From: Hydrogenophilales bacterium
GTDB taxonomy: Bacteria; Pseudomonadota; Gammaproteobacteria; Burkholderiales; Thiobacillaceae
Direction: 5' to 3'
Assembly (NCBI GenBank): GCA_024636675.1
Contig: JAGXGM010000036.1
Location: 88,169 to 152,168 of the forward strand
Length of the DNA: 64,000 bases
The notes beneath the pieces were generated by a model. That model saw nothing but the letters and a program-made list of their open reading frames with translations, was not told the DNA's origin and ran no database searches. The first letter of the stretch is position 1. Every line of letters begins with the position of its first letter. Position numbers and translations under genes: made by a program. Below are positions 11,221-20,767 of this stretch, piece by piece.

Positions 11221-12473
11221 CAGCGGTCGATCTCCCCGAAAACAATATCCTGCGTACCGATGATGGCGACGACGTCGGCGATCATATGGCCACGGCTCAT
11301 TTCATCGAGCGCCGCCAGATGCGCGTACCCCGGCGCGCGAATTTTCAGGCGATAGGGTTTGTTGGCGCCGTCCGACACCAGATAGATGCCGAACTCGCCC
11401 TTGGGGTGTTCCACCCCGACATAGGCCTCGCCCGCCGGCACGTGCATGCCCTCGGTGAAGAGCTTGAAGTGATGGATCAACTCTTCCATGTTCTGCTTCA
11501 TGTCGAGCCGCGATGGTGGCGCGACCTTGTGGTTCTCCACGATGACCGGGCCGGGATTCTTGCGCAGCCAGTCGACGCACTGCCTGATGATGCGGTTGGA
11601 TTGACGCATTTCCTCGATCCGTACCAGATAGCGGTCGTAGCAGTCACCATTGGTGCCCACCGGAATGTCGAAATCCATGCGGCCGTAGACTTCGTAGGGC
11701 TGCTTTTTGCGCAGGTCCCACTCGACGCCGGAGCCGCGCAGCATGGGACCGGTGAAGCCCAGCGCCTTGGCGCGCTCGGGGGAGACCACGCCGATGCCGA
11801 CAGTGCGCTGCTTCCAGATGCGGTTGTCGGTCAGCAGCGTTTCATATTCGTCGACATAGGTCGGGAAGCGCTGGGTGAAATCTTCGATGAAGTCGAGCAA
11901 CGAACCCTGGCGGTTGGCGTTCATCGACTTCATGGCCGCTTCGTTGCGGCTATGCTGCGCCGCGTACTGCGGCATCGTGTCGGGCAGATCGCGGTAAACG
12001 CCGCCGGGACGATAGTAAGCCGCATGCAGGCGCGCGCCAGACACCGCCTCGTAGCAGTCCATCAGGTCTTCGCGCTCACGGAAGGCATACAGAAACACCG
12101 TCATCGCGCCGACGTCGAGCGCGTGCGCGCCCAGCCACAGCAGGTGGTTCAGCACGCGGGTGATTTCGTCGAACATCACGCGGATATACTGCGCGCGCTC
12201 GGGGACGTCGATTTGCAGCAGCTTCTCGATCGCCATCACGTAAGCGTGCTCGTTGACCATCATCGACACATAGTCGAGACGGTCCATGTAGGGCACCGAC
12301 TGGATGAAGGTCTTGTGCTCGGCGAGCTTTTCGGTGGCGCGGTGCAGGAGACCGATGTGCGGGTCGGCGCGCTGGATCACTTCGCCATCGAGCTCCAGCA
12401 CCAGACGCAGCACGCCGTGCGCGGCTGGATGCTGGGGACCGAAGTTCATGGTGTAGTTCCGGATTTCAGCCAT
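11220..12473 (-). CDS. nuoD: NADH:quinone oxidoreductase subunit D
   Basis: 49-kDa-type subunit that, with NuoB, forms the quinone reduction site; related to the large subunit of NiFe hydrogenases without the metal ligands. 417 aa from the ATG at 12473 ([20 protein letters not shown]), a near-universal start. This ATG has a GGAG ribosome site about 7 nt upstream. A longer form from 12512 has no ribosome site and adds an unconserved stretch, so I reject it. The conserved GPQHPAAHG and [12 protein letters not shown] segments are present. A 71-bp gap separates it from nuoC. Confidence 0.95.
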   Translation of the reverse strand: MAEIRNYTMNFGPQHPAAHGVLRLVLELDGEVIQRADPHIGLLHRATEKLAEHKTFIQSVPYMDRLDYVSMMVNEHAYVMAIEKLLQIDVPERAQYIRVMFDEITRVLNHLLWLGAHALDVGAMTVFLYAFREREDLMDCYEAVSGARLHAAYYRPGGVYRDLPDTMPQYAAQHSRNEAAMKSMNANRQGSLLDFIEDFTQRFPTYVDEYETLLTDNRIWKQRTVGIGVVSPERAKALGFTGPMLRGSGVEWDLRKKQPYEVYGRMDFDIPVGTNGDCYDRYLVRIEEMRQSNRIIRQCVDWLRKNPGPVIVENHKVAPPSRLDMKQNMEELIHHFKLFTEGMHVPAGEAYVGVEHPKGEFGIYLVSDGANKPYRLKIRAPGYAHLAALDEMSRGHMIADVVAIIGTQDIVFGEIDR

Positions 12474-12544
12474 TTGAATGCTCCGGAACAGTTCCTGTTG
12501 ATCCTGCGACATTACAGGCCATTTTGGTTTGAACCAGGGCCATG

Positions 12545-13165
12545 TCAGTGCCCCTCCCCGTAACTCTCGTCACGCACAATGCGCGGCACGATTTCGCGCG
12601 GCTCGATCGACACCGGCTGGTAAATCACCCGCCGCTGGGTCGGGTCATAGCGCATTTCGACGTTGCCGGAGAGGGGGAAATCCTTGCGGAACGGGTGGCC
12701 AATAAAGCCGTAATCGGTGAGGATGCGGCGCAGGTCGGGATGGCCCTCGAACACGATGCCGTATAAATCGAAGGCCTCGCGCTCATACCAGTTGGCCGCC
12801 GGCCAGATGTCGATCATTGACGCCACCAGCGGCAGATCGTCGTCGGGGCAAAACACGCGCACCCGCACCCGCTGATTGTTCAACACCGACAGCAGATGCA
12901 CCACCACAGCAAAGCGCGCGCCGCTCCACGATCCGTCGCTGTCACTATCCGCGCCGTAGCCCGAGTAATCCATGCCGCACAGATCGATCAGCTGGTCGAA
13001 ACGGCAATCGGGATGGTCGCGCAGCGCGAGCATCGCCGTTGCATAATGCTGCGGCCTGACGATCAACGTCAGTTCGTCCAGGCGGACAAACGACTGCTCA
13101 AGGGCATCGCCCAGCACCGCTTCAAGGGCCAAAGAGAGGGCTTCCACAGTCTGGGGCATGGACAT
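12545..13165 (-). CDS. nuoC: NADH:quinone oxidoreductase subunit C
   Basis: 30-kDa-type peripheral-arm subunit of complex I, 206 aa. The signature near the C-terminus is present as [24 protein letters not shown] and continues with [14 protein letters not shown] choose the ATG at 13165, which shares one base with the nuoB stop (TGATG); an ATG two codons later (13159) is also possible. The frame continues upstream over nuoB but that part has no similarity to NuoC. Separate from nuoD, as usual outside enterobacteria. Confidence 0.95.
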   Translation of the reverse strand: MSMPQTVEALSLALEAVLGDALEQSFVRLDELTLIVRPQHYATAMLALRDHPDCRFDQLIDLCGMDYSGYGADSDSDGSWSGARFAVVVHLLSVLNNQRVRVRVFCPDDDLPLVASMIDIWPAANWYEREAFDLYGIVFEGHPDLRRILTDYGFIGHPFRKDFPLSGNVEMRYDPTQRRVIYQPVSIEPREIVPRIVRDESYGEGH

Positions 13166-13641
13166 CAGCGGGCGATGGTATTGGTGCGGCGAATCTTGTT
13201 CTGCAACTGGATGATGCCGAACAACAGCGCCTCCGCGGTCGGCGGGCAACCCGGAACATAGATGTCGACCGGGACGATGCGATCGCACCCCCGCACCACC
13301 GAATACGAATAATGGTAATAGCCGCCGCCGTTGGCGCACGAGCCCATGGAAATCACCCAGCGCGGCTCCGCCATCTGGTCGTAGACCTTGCGCAGCGCGG
13401 GCGCCATCTTGTTGCACAGCGTGCCCGCCACGATCATCACGTCGGATTGCCTGGGGCTTCCACGAAACACAATGCCGAAGCGATCGAGGTCATAGCGCGC
13501 AGCGCCAGCATGCATCATTTCCACCGCGCAGCAGGCCAACCCAAAGGTCATTGGCCACATCGAACCAGTGCGCATGTAGTTGATCAACTGGTCGGCCTTG
13601 GTGGTAACAAAGCCCTGCTCGAGAACGCCTTCGATGCTCAT
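13165..13641 (-). CDS. nuoB: NADH:quinone oxidoreductase subunit B, cluster N2
   Basis: Carries the terminal [4Fe-4S] cluster N2 that reduces quinone. 158 aa. Ligands are visible as the tandem Cys in LACCAVEMM, the Cys in [10 protein letters not shown], and [10 protein letters not shown]. The start is the ATG at 13641 ([14 protein letters not shown]), with GAGGG about 8 nt upstream. A TTG two codons earlier at 13647 is too close to that ribosome site. Confidence 0.96.
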   Translation of the reverse strand: MSIEGVLEQGFVTTKADQLINYMRTGSMWPMTFGLACCAVEMMHAGAARYDLDRFGIVFRGSPRQSDVMIVAGTLCNKMAPALRKVYDQMAEPRWVISMGSCANGGGYYHYSYSVVRGCDRIVPVDIYVPGCPPTAEALLFGIIQLQNKIRRTNTIAR

Positions 13642-13690
13642 GCCCAAGCCCTCAGGACAAGCCCGATCGATGCCACGGGATGCGAAATCC

Positions 13691-14047
13691 TTACTCCCAT
13701 TCCAGCGCCCCCTTCATCCATTCATAGATGAAGCCGATCACCAGGATGCCGAGGAACACCATCATGGCGACAAAGCCGGCCAGGCCGATTTCTTCCAGCA
13801 CAATGGCCCACGGAAAAAGAAAGGCGATTTCCAGATCGAACAGGATGAACAGGATGGCAACCAGGTAGTAGCGCACATCAAACTTCATGCGCGCGTCCTC
13901 GAACGCCTCGAAGCCGCATTCGTAGGGAGAAAGCTTTTCGCTATCAGGTCGGTTCGGGGCCAGCAGCCCACCCGCAACAATGGGACCAATGCCAAAAGCC
14001 AACCCGACCAGAATGAACAATAGAATGGGGAGGTAGTTCTCCAGCAT
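13691..14047 (-). CDS. nuoA: NADH:quinone oxidoreductase subunit A
   Basis: Small three-helix membrane subunit (ND3 homologue), 118 aa. The conserved loop [21 protein letters not shown] contains the redox-sensitive Cys of the family. It is the first gene of the nuo operon, with ATG at 14047 and a ribosome site GGAGGATCCCG just before it. The promoter lies about 45-80 bp further upstream. Confidence 0.97.
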   Translation of the reverse strand: MLENYLPILLFILVGLAFGIGPIVAGGLLAPNRPDSEKLSPYECGFEAFEDARMKFDVRYYLVAILFILFDLEIAFLFPWAIVLEEIGLAGFVAMMVFLGILVIGFIYEWMKGALEWE

Positions 14048-14097
14048 CGGGATCCTCCGTCTACGCCTATTTCAGGCTATTGAGTAATTATGACCCG

Positions 14098-14127
14098 AGT
14101 GTATTAGCGCACAGCGTCGGCTGTCAA
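14098..14127 (-). promoter_or_regulatory. Probable sigma-70 promoter of the nuo operon
   Basis: Read on the minus strand there is a perfect -35 TTGACA (14127-14122), 18 bp, then TACACT (14103-14098). Transcription would start near 14091, giving a leader of about 45 nt before nuoA. Just upstream, 14130-14148 is AT-rich with a short weak inverted repeat. Readthrough from secG/tRNA-Leu is also possible. Confidence 0.55.
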
Positions 14128-14206
14128 GCCGAAAAATTGGTATTTTTCTCTTAATAATCAGATGCTTATTCATAGCGAACGCTAATGAACGAATCAGGAA
14201 ATTTGA

Positions 14207-14291
14207 TGGTGCCCACGGGGAGACTCGAACTCCCACGACCTAAGTCACTACCCCCTCAAGATAGCGTGTCTACCAATTCCACCACATGGGC
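14207..14291 (-). tRNA. tRNA-Leu (anticodon GAG)
   Basis: 85 nt including an encoded CCA. The acceptor arms GCCCATG and CGTGGGC pair (one T-G), the D-arm carries TGGTGGAATTGGTAGACACGC as in class II leucine tRNAs, and the anticodon stem CTATC/GGTAG encloses TTGAGGG, giving GAG. A long variable arm and the T-arm GTTCGAGTC are present. It sits between secG and nuoA on the same strand, so it may be cotranscribed with secG. Confidence 0.95.
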
Positions 14292-14315
14292 CAAAGGACA
14301 TACGCCCTTCAATTT

Positions 14316-14341
14316 TTGGTTGAACGGGAACGTTCAACCAA
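14316..14341 (-). terminator. 10-bp hairpin between secG and tRNA-Leu
   Basis: TTGGTTGAAC and GTTCAACCAA form a perfect 10-bp stem with a 6-nt loop, 8 bp after the secG stop and 25 bp before the tRNA. No T-run follows on the minus strand, so it may be a processing or stabilising structure and not a true intrinsic terminator. Confidence 0.45.
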
Positions 14342-14349
14342 GGTAAAGT

Positions 14350-14700
14350 TTACTGCGGAATGTCCCCCGCTTTCGAGCCGGTATTCTGGCCCGGAACCTG
14401 CGCCGGCGCTAAAGGCGTCGTCGTCGTTGGCACAGATGTGCGGTCCAGCACGCTGGCGGCCGGCTTGTGCTGCTGAAGCCCGAAATAGGCCAACCCCAGG
14501 CTGGTCAGAAAAAACAGCGTCGCCACGATGGCGGTGCTGCGGCTCAGGAAGTTGGCTGAACCCGTCGCGCCGAACAGGCTGCCGGATGATCCGCCGCCAA
14601 ATGCCGCGCCCATGTCCGCGCCCTTCCCATGCTGCAGCAGCACCAGCGCGATGACGGCGATGGCGACGATAACGTGAACGACCCAGAACAAGGTTTCCAT
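14350..14700 (-). CDS. secG: Preprotein translocase subunit SecG
   Basis: Inner-membrane accessory of the SecYEG channel that assists SecA-driven protein export. 116 aa with two hydrophobic helices ([18 protein letters not shown] and [19 protein letters not shown]), separated by the Gly-rich loop [20 protein letters not shown] typical of SecG. The tail is Pro/Thr/Ser-rich. ATG at 14700, 10 bp after tpiA, the usual tpiA-secG pairing, with the leucine tRNA downstream. Confidence 0.96.
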   Translation of the reverse strand: METLFWVVHVIVAIAVIALVLLQHGKGADMGAAFGGGSSGSLFGATGSANFLSRSTAIVATLFFLTSLGLAYFGLQQHKPAASVLDRTSVPTTTTPLAPAQVPGQNTGSKAGDIPQ

Positions 14701-14710
14701 ATTTATACTC

Positions 14711-15457
14711 TTACTTGGCTGCAGCCCGGCAAATCGCTATGAACTCGTCAGCGACCAGAGAGGCACCGCCAATCAGGCCACCATCAATATCCGGCTGAAC
14801 CATCAATTCTGCCGCATTCGCAGCTTTTACGCTACCCCCATACTGGATCACCAGTTGGTCTGCCACGCCCGCATCGAGTGCGGCGATCTTGCTGCGAATG
14901 AAGGCATGTACCGCCTGCGCCTGCTCCGGCGAAGCGGTTTTACCAGTGCCGATTGCCCAAACCGGCTCATATGCAATCACGGCTTGGGCCAATGAACCGA
15001 CCCCAGCCGCATCGATGACGGCATCTAGCTGACGCGCGACAACCGCTTGTGTAACGCCCGACTCGCGCTCGGCCAGCGATTCGCCGACGCACAAGATGGG
15101 CGTCAAACCCGCTGCCTGTGCGGCCATGTACTTGCTCGCCACCAGCGCGTCGGATTCGCCGTACAGGCTGCGCCGCTCGGAATGCCCGACGATCACATAG
15201 GTACAGCCAAAATCGAGCAGCATGGACGCCGACACTTCGCCAGTGAATGCACCTTTTGCCTGCTCGGATAAGTTTTGCGCACCCCAGGCAATCGATGACC
15301 CTGCGAGTTCGACCTGCGCCTGCGCCAGATACGGGAAAGGCACGCATACCACGGCTTCAATACCGGCCAGGGCGGGTTTGAGTGCGGTCAGCAACGCGGC
15401 GTTTTCCGCCAGGCTGCCGTGCATTTTCCAGTTACCGGCTACGAGCTTTTTGCGCAT
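14711..15457 (-). CDS. tpiA: Triose-phosphate isomerase
   Basis: Interconverts dihydroxyacetone phosphate and glyceraldehyde 3-phosphate in glycolysis, gluconeogenesis and the Calvin cycle. 248 aa. Catalytic residues visible: Lys in AGNWKMHG, His in VIVGHSERR, Glu in [12 protein letters not shown]; the phosphate loop [12 protein letters not shown] follows. I use the ATG at 15457 ([14 protein letters not shown]), the family start. The frame runs 13 codons further, but that part is not conserved and approaches the hairpin at 15491-15530. Confidence 0.97.
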   Translation of the reverse strand: MRKKLVAGNWKMHGSLAENAALLTALKPALAGIEAVVCVPFPYLAQAQVELAGSSIAWGAQNLSEQAKGAFTGEVSASMLLDFGCTYVIVGHSERRSLYGESDALVASKYMAAQAAGLTPILCVGESLAERESGVTQAVVARQLDAVIDAAGVGSLAQAVIAYEPVWAIGTGKTASPEQAQAVHAFIRSKIAALDAGVADQLVIQYGGSVKAANAAELMVQPDIDGGLIGGASLVADEFIAICRAAAK

Positions 15458-15490
15458 GGGAGTCCGCCAAACAAAAGTGCGCGATGGTAA

Positions 15491-15530
15491 GCGCAACGCG
15501 CCCGCCGGTCAACCGGCGGGCGCGTTGCGC
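15491..15530. terminator. Perfect 19-bp inverted repeat between pstB and tpiA
   Basis: The arms 15491-15509 and 15512-15530 are exactly complementary and GC-rich (GCGCAACGCGCCCGCCGGT and its complement) with only 2 bp between them. It begins 10 bp beyond the pstB stop, so it probably ends the pst transcript, but no U-run follows. It may act as a cruciform, an mRNA 3'-end stabiliser or a bidirectional block. Confidence 0.7.
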
Positions 15531-15540
15531 GCACGAATAA

Positions 15541-16323
15541 TCAGCCGAACCGGCCGGTAATGTAGTCTTCAGTCTGCTTCTTGACCGGCTGCATAAAGAT
15601 CGTACCGGTTTCATTGAATTCGATGAGTTCGCCGAGGTACATGAACGCCGTAAAGTCTGAAATCCGCGCAGCCTGCTGCATATTATGGGTGACGATGGCG
15701 ATGGTGTATTCGCTTTTCAACTCGTTTATGAGCTCTTCGATTTTGGCGGTGGAAATCGGGTCCAGCGCCGAAGTCGGCTCGTCCAGCAGTACGATGTCAG
15801 GTTTGACTGCGACGGCACGCGCGATGCACAAACGCTGTTGCTGACCACCAGAAAGCGACAGGCCGTTCTGCTGCAACTTGTCCTTCACCTCGCCCCACAG
15901 GGCGGCCTTTTTGAGCGCCCATTCGACGCGGTCGTCCATTTCGCTTTTCGACATGCGCTCATACAGGCGCACCCCGAACGCGATGTTTTCATAGATCGTC
16001 ATGGGAAACGGCGTCGGCTTCTGGAACACCATGCCGATCTTGGCGCGTACCAGGTTCACATCCTGACTCTTGTCGAGCAGGTTCTTGCCATGGAAAAGAA
16101 TCTGGCCTTCGGCGCGTTGTCCCGGATACAGGTCATACATGCGATTGAAGGTGCGCAGCAAGGTGGATTTGCCACAACCGGACGGCCCGATGAAAGCCGT
16201 CACTTTCTTGTTGGCAACGTCGAGATTGACGTTGCTGAGGCCTTTGAAATTACCGTAAAAAAAATCCAGATTGCGAACCTGCAAGGCAGCATTTTCGCCG
16301 GTTGGCATGGCTTGATCGGGCAT
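15541..16323 (-). CDS. pstB: Phosphate ABC transporter ATP-binding protein
   Basis: ATPase of the high-affinity phosphate importer PstSCAB. 260 aa. Walker A is [12 protein letters not shown], the ABC signature is LSGGQQQR, Walker B is [13 protein letters not shown], and the switch His lies in [11 protein letters not shown]. It follows pstA by 18 bp and is the last pst gene here; no phoU or phoBR is seen next to it, which is a difference from the enterobacterial order. Confidence 0.97.
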   Translation of the reverse strand: MPDQAMPTGENAALQVRNLDFFYGNFKGLSNVNLDVANKKVTAFIGPSGCGKSTLLRTFNRMYDLYPGQRAEGQILFHGKNLLDKSQDVNLVRAKIGMVFQKPTPFPMTIYENIAFGVRLYERMSKSEMDDRVEWALKKAALWGEVKDKLQQNGLSLSGGQQQRLCIARAVAVKPDIVLLDEPTSALDPISTAKIEELINELKSEYTIAIVTHNMQQAARISDFTAFMYLGELIEFNETGTIFMQPVKKQTEDYITGRFG

Positions 16324-16341
16324 CAGAAAGTTCCGGGGAAA

Positions 16342-17187
16342 TTAACGTTTAACTTTGTTGCGGAAAATAATACGCACACCGATATTGACCGCGAGCACCA
16401 GCAGGGCTATCAACAGCGCCCCGCCCCAAGCAAGGTTGACCCAGTTGTCATAAGGACTCAGCGCAAACTGGAAAATCACCACCGGCAGGTTGGCCATCGG
16501 TTCGGCCATGTTGGTGCTGAAGAACTGGTTGTTTAGCGCGGTAAAAAGCAGCGGAGCCGTTTCGCCGGTAATGCGCGCCATTGCCAACAACACGCCGGTC
16601 ACCACTCCCGATTTAACCGCGCGCAGCGTCACCTTGAGCGATACCTGCCAGCGCGGCGCACCTACGGCAAAAGCCGCCTCGCGCAGACTGGTCGGGACCA
16701 GCTTCAGCATGTTTTCGGTGGTGCGCACCACAACCGGAATGGCGATCAGCGCCAGCGCCAGTGATCCCGCCCAACCGGAAAATCCGCCGGTGGTCACCAC
16801 GAACAAGGCATACACGAACAGGCCGATGACGATAGAGGGGGCCGACAGCATGATGTCAGTCATGAAACGGGTGAACGAGGCAAATTTTGAAACGCGCCCA
16901 TACTCGGCCAGATAAATTCCAGCCAAAATTCCAATCGGTGTCGAAATCAGCATGGAAAAGAACAGGATCAAACCGCTGCCAACAATGGCATTGCGCAGGC
17001 CGCCACCTTCGGAGCCCGGTGCTGGCGTGTCCTGGGTGAACAAATCCCAGCTCAGGGCGGCAAACCCCCTGGAAAATAGCGTCCACAAAATCCACAGCAG
17101 TGCGATCAGCCCCAAGCTCATCGCCAGCATGGACAGAGTGATGCCGATACGGTTGATCCAGATGCGGCGGGTATACAGACTCATCAT
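16342..17187 (-). CDS. pstA: Phosphate ABC transporter permease PstA
   Basis: One of the two membrane permeases of the phosphate importer, 281 aa with about six helices. The EAA-like loop that contacts PstB is visible at TSLREAAFAVGAPRWQVSLKV, and LLAMARITGETAPLLFTAL is typical of PstA. ATG at 17187, 3 bp after pstC. Confidence 0.97.
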   Translation of the reverse strand: MMSLYTRRIWINRIGITLSMLAMSLGLIALLWILWTLFSRGFAALSWDLFTQDTPAPGSEGGGLRNAIVGSGLILFFSMLISTPIGILAGIYLAEYGRVSKFASFTRFMTDIMLSAPSIVIGLFVYALFVVTTGGFSGWAGSLALALIAIPVVVRTTENMLKLVPTSLREAAFAVGAPRWQVSLKVTLRAVKSGVVTGVLLAMARITGETAPLLFTALNNQFFSTNMAEPMANLPVVIFQFALSPYDNWVNLAWGGALLIALLVLAVNIGVRIIFRNKVKR

Positions 17188-17190
17188 GAT

Positions 17191-18168
17191 CTACAGCCCC
17201 TCCGAGCCCATGCTGCGGCTGATCAGCCAGCGCGAAATTGCCAGCACGACAAAAGTGATGATGAACAGCACCAGGCCCAGTTCGAACAGGGCAGCGATAT
17301 GCAGGCCGGGATCGGCCTCGCCGAACTCGTTCGCCAGCGTCGAGGCAATCGAGGTGCCGGGCGCAAACAGGCTACCGTTGATACGGTTGGCGTTGCCGAT
17401 CACGAAGGTGACCGCCATGGTCTCGCCCAATGCCCGCCCCAGCCCCAGCATGATGCCGCCGATGACCCCGACGCGCGTGTAGGGCAACACGATATTGCGT
17501 GCCACTTCCCAAGTGGTGCAGCCCAAGCCGTAGGCCGATTCCTTCAGCACGTGCGGTACGGTTTCGAACACGTCACGCATGACCGAAGCGATAAAGGGAA
17601 TCACCATCAGCGACAGCACGATACTCGCCGTCAGAATGCCAACGCCGATGGGCGGGCCGGAAAACCAGCCGCCGATTACAGGCACATCACCCAGCAGTGC
17701 CTGCAGGGGGGGCTGGATGTAATCGGCAAATAGCGGCGCAAAAACGAACAGGCCCCAGATGCCGTAAACGATCGAAGGAATGCCCGCCAGCAACTCGATC
17801 GCGGTTCCCAATGGGCGACGCAACCATACAGGGCAGGTTTCGGTCAGGAACAGGGCAATCCCGAAACTGATCGGCACCGCAATCAACAGTGCCAGCACAG
17901 ATGTCACGACCGTGCCGTAAATGGCGGCCAGCGCACCGTATTCGTCATCCGGCACGCTCCAGATATTGGTCCATAGGAAGGATGGCCCGAATTCCTTGAG
18001 ACTGGGCCAGGCTTCGATCGTGAGCGACACCAGAATTCCCACCAGCGTTGCCAGGACGATGAAGGCAAACACTTGGGTGGAATGGTGGAATATCTTGTCC
18101 TGCAGGCGGAATTTCCGGACCTGCCTGGCATGCAGGTCGACTCCGGTGGTCACACTGGGCTCGCTCAC
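17191..18168 (-). CDS. pstC: Phosphate ABC transporter permease PstC
   Basis: Second membrane permease of the phosphate importer, 325 aa. A hydrophilic N-terminus of about 30 residues precedes the first helix. The conserved loop [21 protein letters not shown] and [17 protein letters not shown] are family signatures. The start is GTG at 18168 ([12 protein letters not shown]) with no strong ribosome site. It is separated from pstS by 125 bp that contain a hairpin. Confidence 0.96.
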   Translation of the reverse strand: MSEPSVTTGVDLHARQVRKFRLQDKIFHHSTQVFAFIVLATLVGILVSLTIEAWPSLKEFGPSFLWTNIWSVPDDEYGALAAIYGTVVTSVLALLIAVPISFGIALFLTETCPVWLRRPLGTAIELLAGIPSIVYGIWGLFVFAPLFADYIQPPLQALLGDVPVIGGWFSGPPIGVGILTASIVLSLMVIPFIASVMRDVFETVPHVLKESAYGLGCTTWEVARNIVLPYTRVGVIGGIMLGLGRALGETMAVTFVIGNANRINGSLFAPGTSIASTLANEFGEADPGLHIAALFELGLVLFIITFVVLAISRWLISRSMGSEGL

Positions 18169-18241
18169 GGTGGGGTGCCTATCTGTTCAATTGTTATCTG
18201 CGGAAACACCCGCCGGAACGGGCAGGCGCTTTCGCAGAAAT

Positions 18242-18265
18242 CCGAAGGCGGCATACCGCCTTCGG
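18242..18265 (-). terminator. Hairpin between pstS and pstC
   Basis: CCGAAGGCGG and CCGCCTTCGG form a perfect 10-bp stem with a CATA loop, 29 bp after the pstS stop. It has no U-run. A partial terminator or 3'-end stabiliser here would give more pstS message than pstCAB message, as is typical for binding-protein operons. Confidence 0.6.
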
Positions 18266-18293
18266 CATTCAATCAAGTTGGCTCCGCAAAGCC

Positions 18294-19313
18294 TTACTTG
18301 ATATTCTTCATTTCTGCTTCAACCATCTTCACAACGCTGGGCGGCAGCGCCACGAAGCCGAGATCGGCAGCCATGCGCTGACCGTTGTTCAAGGACCAGG
18401 TGAAGAAGTTGACAACCTCCTTTTGCTTCGCAGGATCGGAGCCCTTTTCATATGCCAGAATGTAGGTGGCAGTGGTGATGGGCCAGGCGTTCTTGTGCAA
18501 CTGGTCCAACAGATCGGGGGCCATACCCTCGACCTTGAAGTCGGCACCGGCAGCCGCATCGGCAACCGCCTGCTGGTTCGGCACAATATAGTTTCCGGCA
18601 CGGTTCTTCAGCGCAATGTAATGCATGTTGTTCTTCATCGCATCAGCGATATCCACATAGCCGATCGTGCCCCTGATCTTCTGGATATTGGCCGCAACAC
18701 CCGCATTACCCTTGCCGCCCACTGCATTGGATGGCCAGTTGACCGTGTTGCCCGCGCCGACCTCGCGCATGAAGGCCGCCGATTGCTTGGCCAGATAGTG
18801 GGTGAAAGCATAGGTGGTGCCCGAACCGTCCGAACGATGCGACACGGTAATCGCCATATTCGGCAGCTTGACGTCGGGATTCAGCTTGGCGATGGCCGGG
18901 TCATCCCACTTGGTGATGGCGCCGCGAAAGATATCGGCGAGGGTAACGCCGTCCAGCTTCAGCTTTCCGGATGCAATACCGGGGACGTTCATGACGACTG
19001 TTACGCCACCCATCACGGACGGAAACTGCACCAACTTTGCCGCGTCCAGATCAGATTGTTTGAGCGGTGCGTCGGTGCCGCCAAAATCGACCGTCTTGGC
19101 CTTGATCTGTTTGACGCCACCTGACGAGCCGATGGCCTGGTAGTTGACCTTGTTACCCGTGACCGCCTGATAGGCTTCGGCCCACTTGGCGTAAATTGCG
19201 TAGGGGAAAGTTGCGCCCGCGCCCGTGATGTCAGCGGCCACAGCGCTGACGGAGAAAGCCAGACCAAGGGTCGCAGCCAATGTACATTGAGCCAGTTTGT
19301 TGAGTGTACGCAT
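18294..19313 (-). CDS. pstS: Phosphate ABC transporter substrate-binding protein PstS
   Basis: Periplasmic phosphate-binding protein, 339 aa. The N-terminus is a clear signal peptide (basic MRTLNK, a hydrophobic core, cleavage after VSAVA near residue 26). The mature start ADITGAGATFPYAIYAKW and the binding loop SHRSDGSGTTYAFTHYL are PstS hallmarks. ATG at 19313 with GGAG 7 nt upstream. First gene of the operon, immediately behind a Pho box promoter. Confidence 0.97.
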   Translation of the reverse strand: MRTLNKLAQCTLAATLGLAFSVSAVAADITGAGATFPYAIYAKWAEAYQAVTGNKVNYQAIGSSGGVKQIKAKTVDFGGTDAPLKQSDLDAAKLVQFPSVMGGVTVVMNVPGIASGKLKLDGVTLADIFRGAITKWDDPAIAKLNPDVKLPNMAITVSHRSDGSGTTYAFTHYLAKQSAAFMREVGAGNTVNWPSNAVGGKGNAGVAANIQKIRGTIGYVDIADAMKNNMHYIALKNRAGNYIVPNQQAVADAAAGADFKVEGMAPDLLDQLHKNAWPITTATYILAYEKGSDPAKQKEVVNFFTWSLNNGQRMAADLGFVALPPSVVKMVEAEMKNIK

Positions 19314-19358
19314 GTAAATCTCCGTAGTAGTTGACGTTGCCGCATGGGCGACGTCGCC

Positions 19359-19392
19359 ATACTAACGGGCGAATATTACAGTTATATGTCAG
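19359..19392 (-). promoter_or_regulatory. Pho box and -10 of the pst operon
   Basis: On the minus strand 19392-19375 reads CTGACATATAACTGTAAT, two 7-mers in direct repeat with 11-bp period, close to the PhoB consensus CTGTCAT-N4-CTGTCAT. Ten bp further is TAGTAT (19364-19359), the spacing expected for a PhoB-activated promoter that lacks a -35. The 89-bp gap between glmM and pstS holds only this element. Confidence 0.8.
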
Positions 19393-19402
19393 GAGGGGAA
19401 AA

Positions 19403-20767
19403 TCACCCGGCCGCGGCAGCAGTCCTTACAACATCGGCGATTGTTTCAGCTGTGTGTTGAACCTGTCCCGCATCACGTCCCTCCACCATCACCCGGATCA
19501 AAGGCTCGGTGCCGGATGCGCGCAGGACGACCCGTCCGTTGCCGTTCAGGGTACTCTCGGCTTCTGCGACAGAAGCGCTGACCGCCGGTACTGCACCCAG
19601 CTTGAAGCCTTTTGCCACCCGAACATTAATCATGACCTGGGGGTAAATAGCCAGATCGGCGGTCATCATTTCCAGGGTTTCACCCGACTCACGCAAGGCG
19701 CGCAGCACCTGCAGGGCTGACACGATCCCGTCACCGGTGGTGTGCTTGTCCAGGCACAGAATATGCCCGGAGGACTCGCCTCCAAGCATCCAGCCGTTGG
19801 TGTGGAGACGCTCGAGGACATACCGGTCCCCCACTTTGGCGCGCTCGAATGGGATATTGATTCGCCCCAGCGCGTGTTCCATGCCGAGGTTGGTCATCAG
19901 AGTGCCGATCACGCCGCCCTTCATGTAGCCGCTTTGTGTGCGATGGCGGGCAATGATATAGACCAGCTGGTCACCGTCATAAATCCGCCCCTCGGCGTCG
20001 GCCATCATCAGGCGATCGCCGTCGCCGTCGAGCGCAATGCCAAGGTCCGCGCGATGAGCGCGCACCGCATCGGACAGCGCCTTGGTGTGTGTCGCGCCGC
20101 ATTCGTCATTGATATTGAAGCCATTCGGCTCGTTGCCGATGGCGATCACCTCCGCCCCCAATTCATGCAGCACGTGCGGCGCGATGTGATAGGTCGCCCC
20201 ATGCGCGCAGTCGACCACGATACGCATTCCGCGTAAATCGAGGCTGTTGGGGAAGGTGCTTTTGCAAAACTCGATATAGCGCGCCGCGGCGTCCTCGATG
20301 CGGCGGGCGCGTCCCAACTGGCGCGCTTCGACTGTCACGATCGGATGATCCAGCCGCGCCTCGATGGCTTCCTCCACGTTGTCGGGCAGCTTCTGGCCGT
20401 TGGCCGAAAAAAACTTGATGCCATTGTCCTCGAACGGATTATGTGAAGCCGAGATCACAACACCCGCCTGCAGACGCAGGGCACGCGTCAGATAGGCCAC
20501 CGCCGGCGTCGGCATCGGCCCGGTCATCAGCACATTCACCCCGGCAGCTGTAAAGCCAGCTTCCAGAGCAGCTTCCAGCATGTAACCGGAGATACGGGTG
20601 TCCTTGCCAATCAGCACGGTCGGATGCTGATTCGGCGGCAGGCTGCCACGATCAGCCACCAGCACCTGCCCTGCAGCGTAGCCCAGATGCATCACAAATT
20701 CGGGGGTAATGGGGGACTCGCCCACCTTGCCCCGCACACCATCAGTGCCGAAATATTTACGTCCCAT
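19403..20767 (-). CDS. glmM: Phosphoglucosamine mutase
   Basis: Converts glucosamine 6-phosphate to glucosamine 1-phosphate for peptidoglycan and LPS precursors. 454 aa. The phosphoserine loop is [18 protein letters not shown], the metal loop is [13 protein letters not shown], and the phosphate-binding end is [15 protein letters not shown]. The start is ATG at 20767 ([16 protein letters not shown]) with GGAGGA 8 nt upstream; it overlaps the end of folP by 11 bp, the common folP-glmM coupling. Confidence 0.97.
   Translation of the reverse strand: MGRKYFGTDGVRGKVGESPITPEFVMHLGYAAGQVLVADRGSLPPNQHPTVLIGKDTRISGYMLEAALEAGFTAAGVNVLMTGPMPTPAVAYLTRALRLQAGVVISASHNPFEDNGIKFFSANGQKLPDNVEEAIEARLDHPIVTVEARQLGRARRIEDAAARYIEFCKSTFPNSLDLRGMRIVVDCAHGATYHIAPHVLHELGAEVIAIGNEPNGFNINDECGATHTKALSDAVRAHRADLGIALDGDGDRLMMADAEGRIYDGDQLVYIIARHRTQSGYMKGGVIGTLMTNLGMEHALGRINIPFERAKVGDRYVLERLHTNGWMLGGESSGHILCLDKHTTGDGIVSALQVLRALRESGETLEMMTADLAIYPQVMINVRVAKGFKLGAVPAVSASVAEAESTLNGNGRVVLRASGTEPLIRVMVEGRDAGQVQHTAETIADVVRTAAAAG

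Noticed and set aside
13166..13417. N-terminal extension of nuoC over nuoB
   Set aside because: The added residues lie in the nuoB coding region and match no NuoC; the TGATG start is the better choice.
14130..14148. AT-rich inverted repeat upstream of nuoA as a terminator
   Set aside because: The stem is short and AT-only with no GC core and no T-run on the minus strand.
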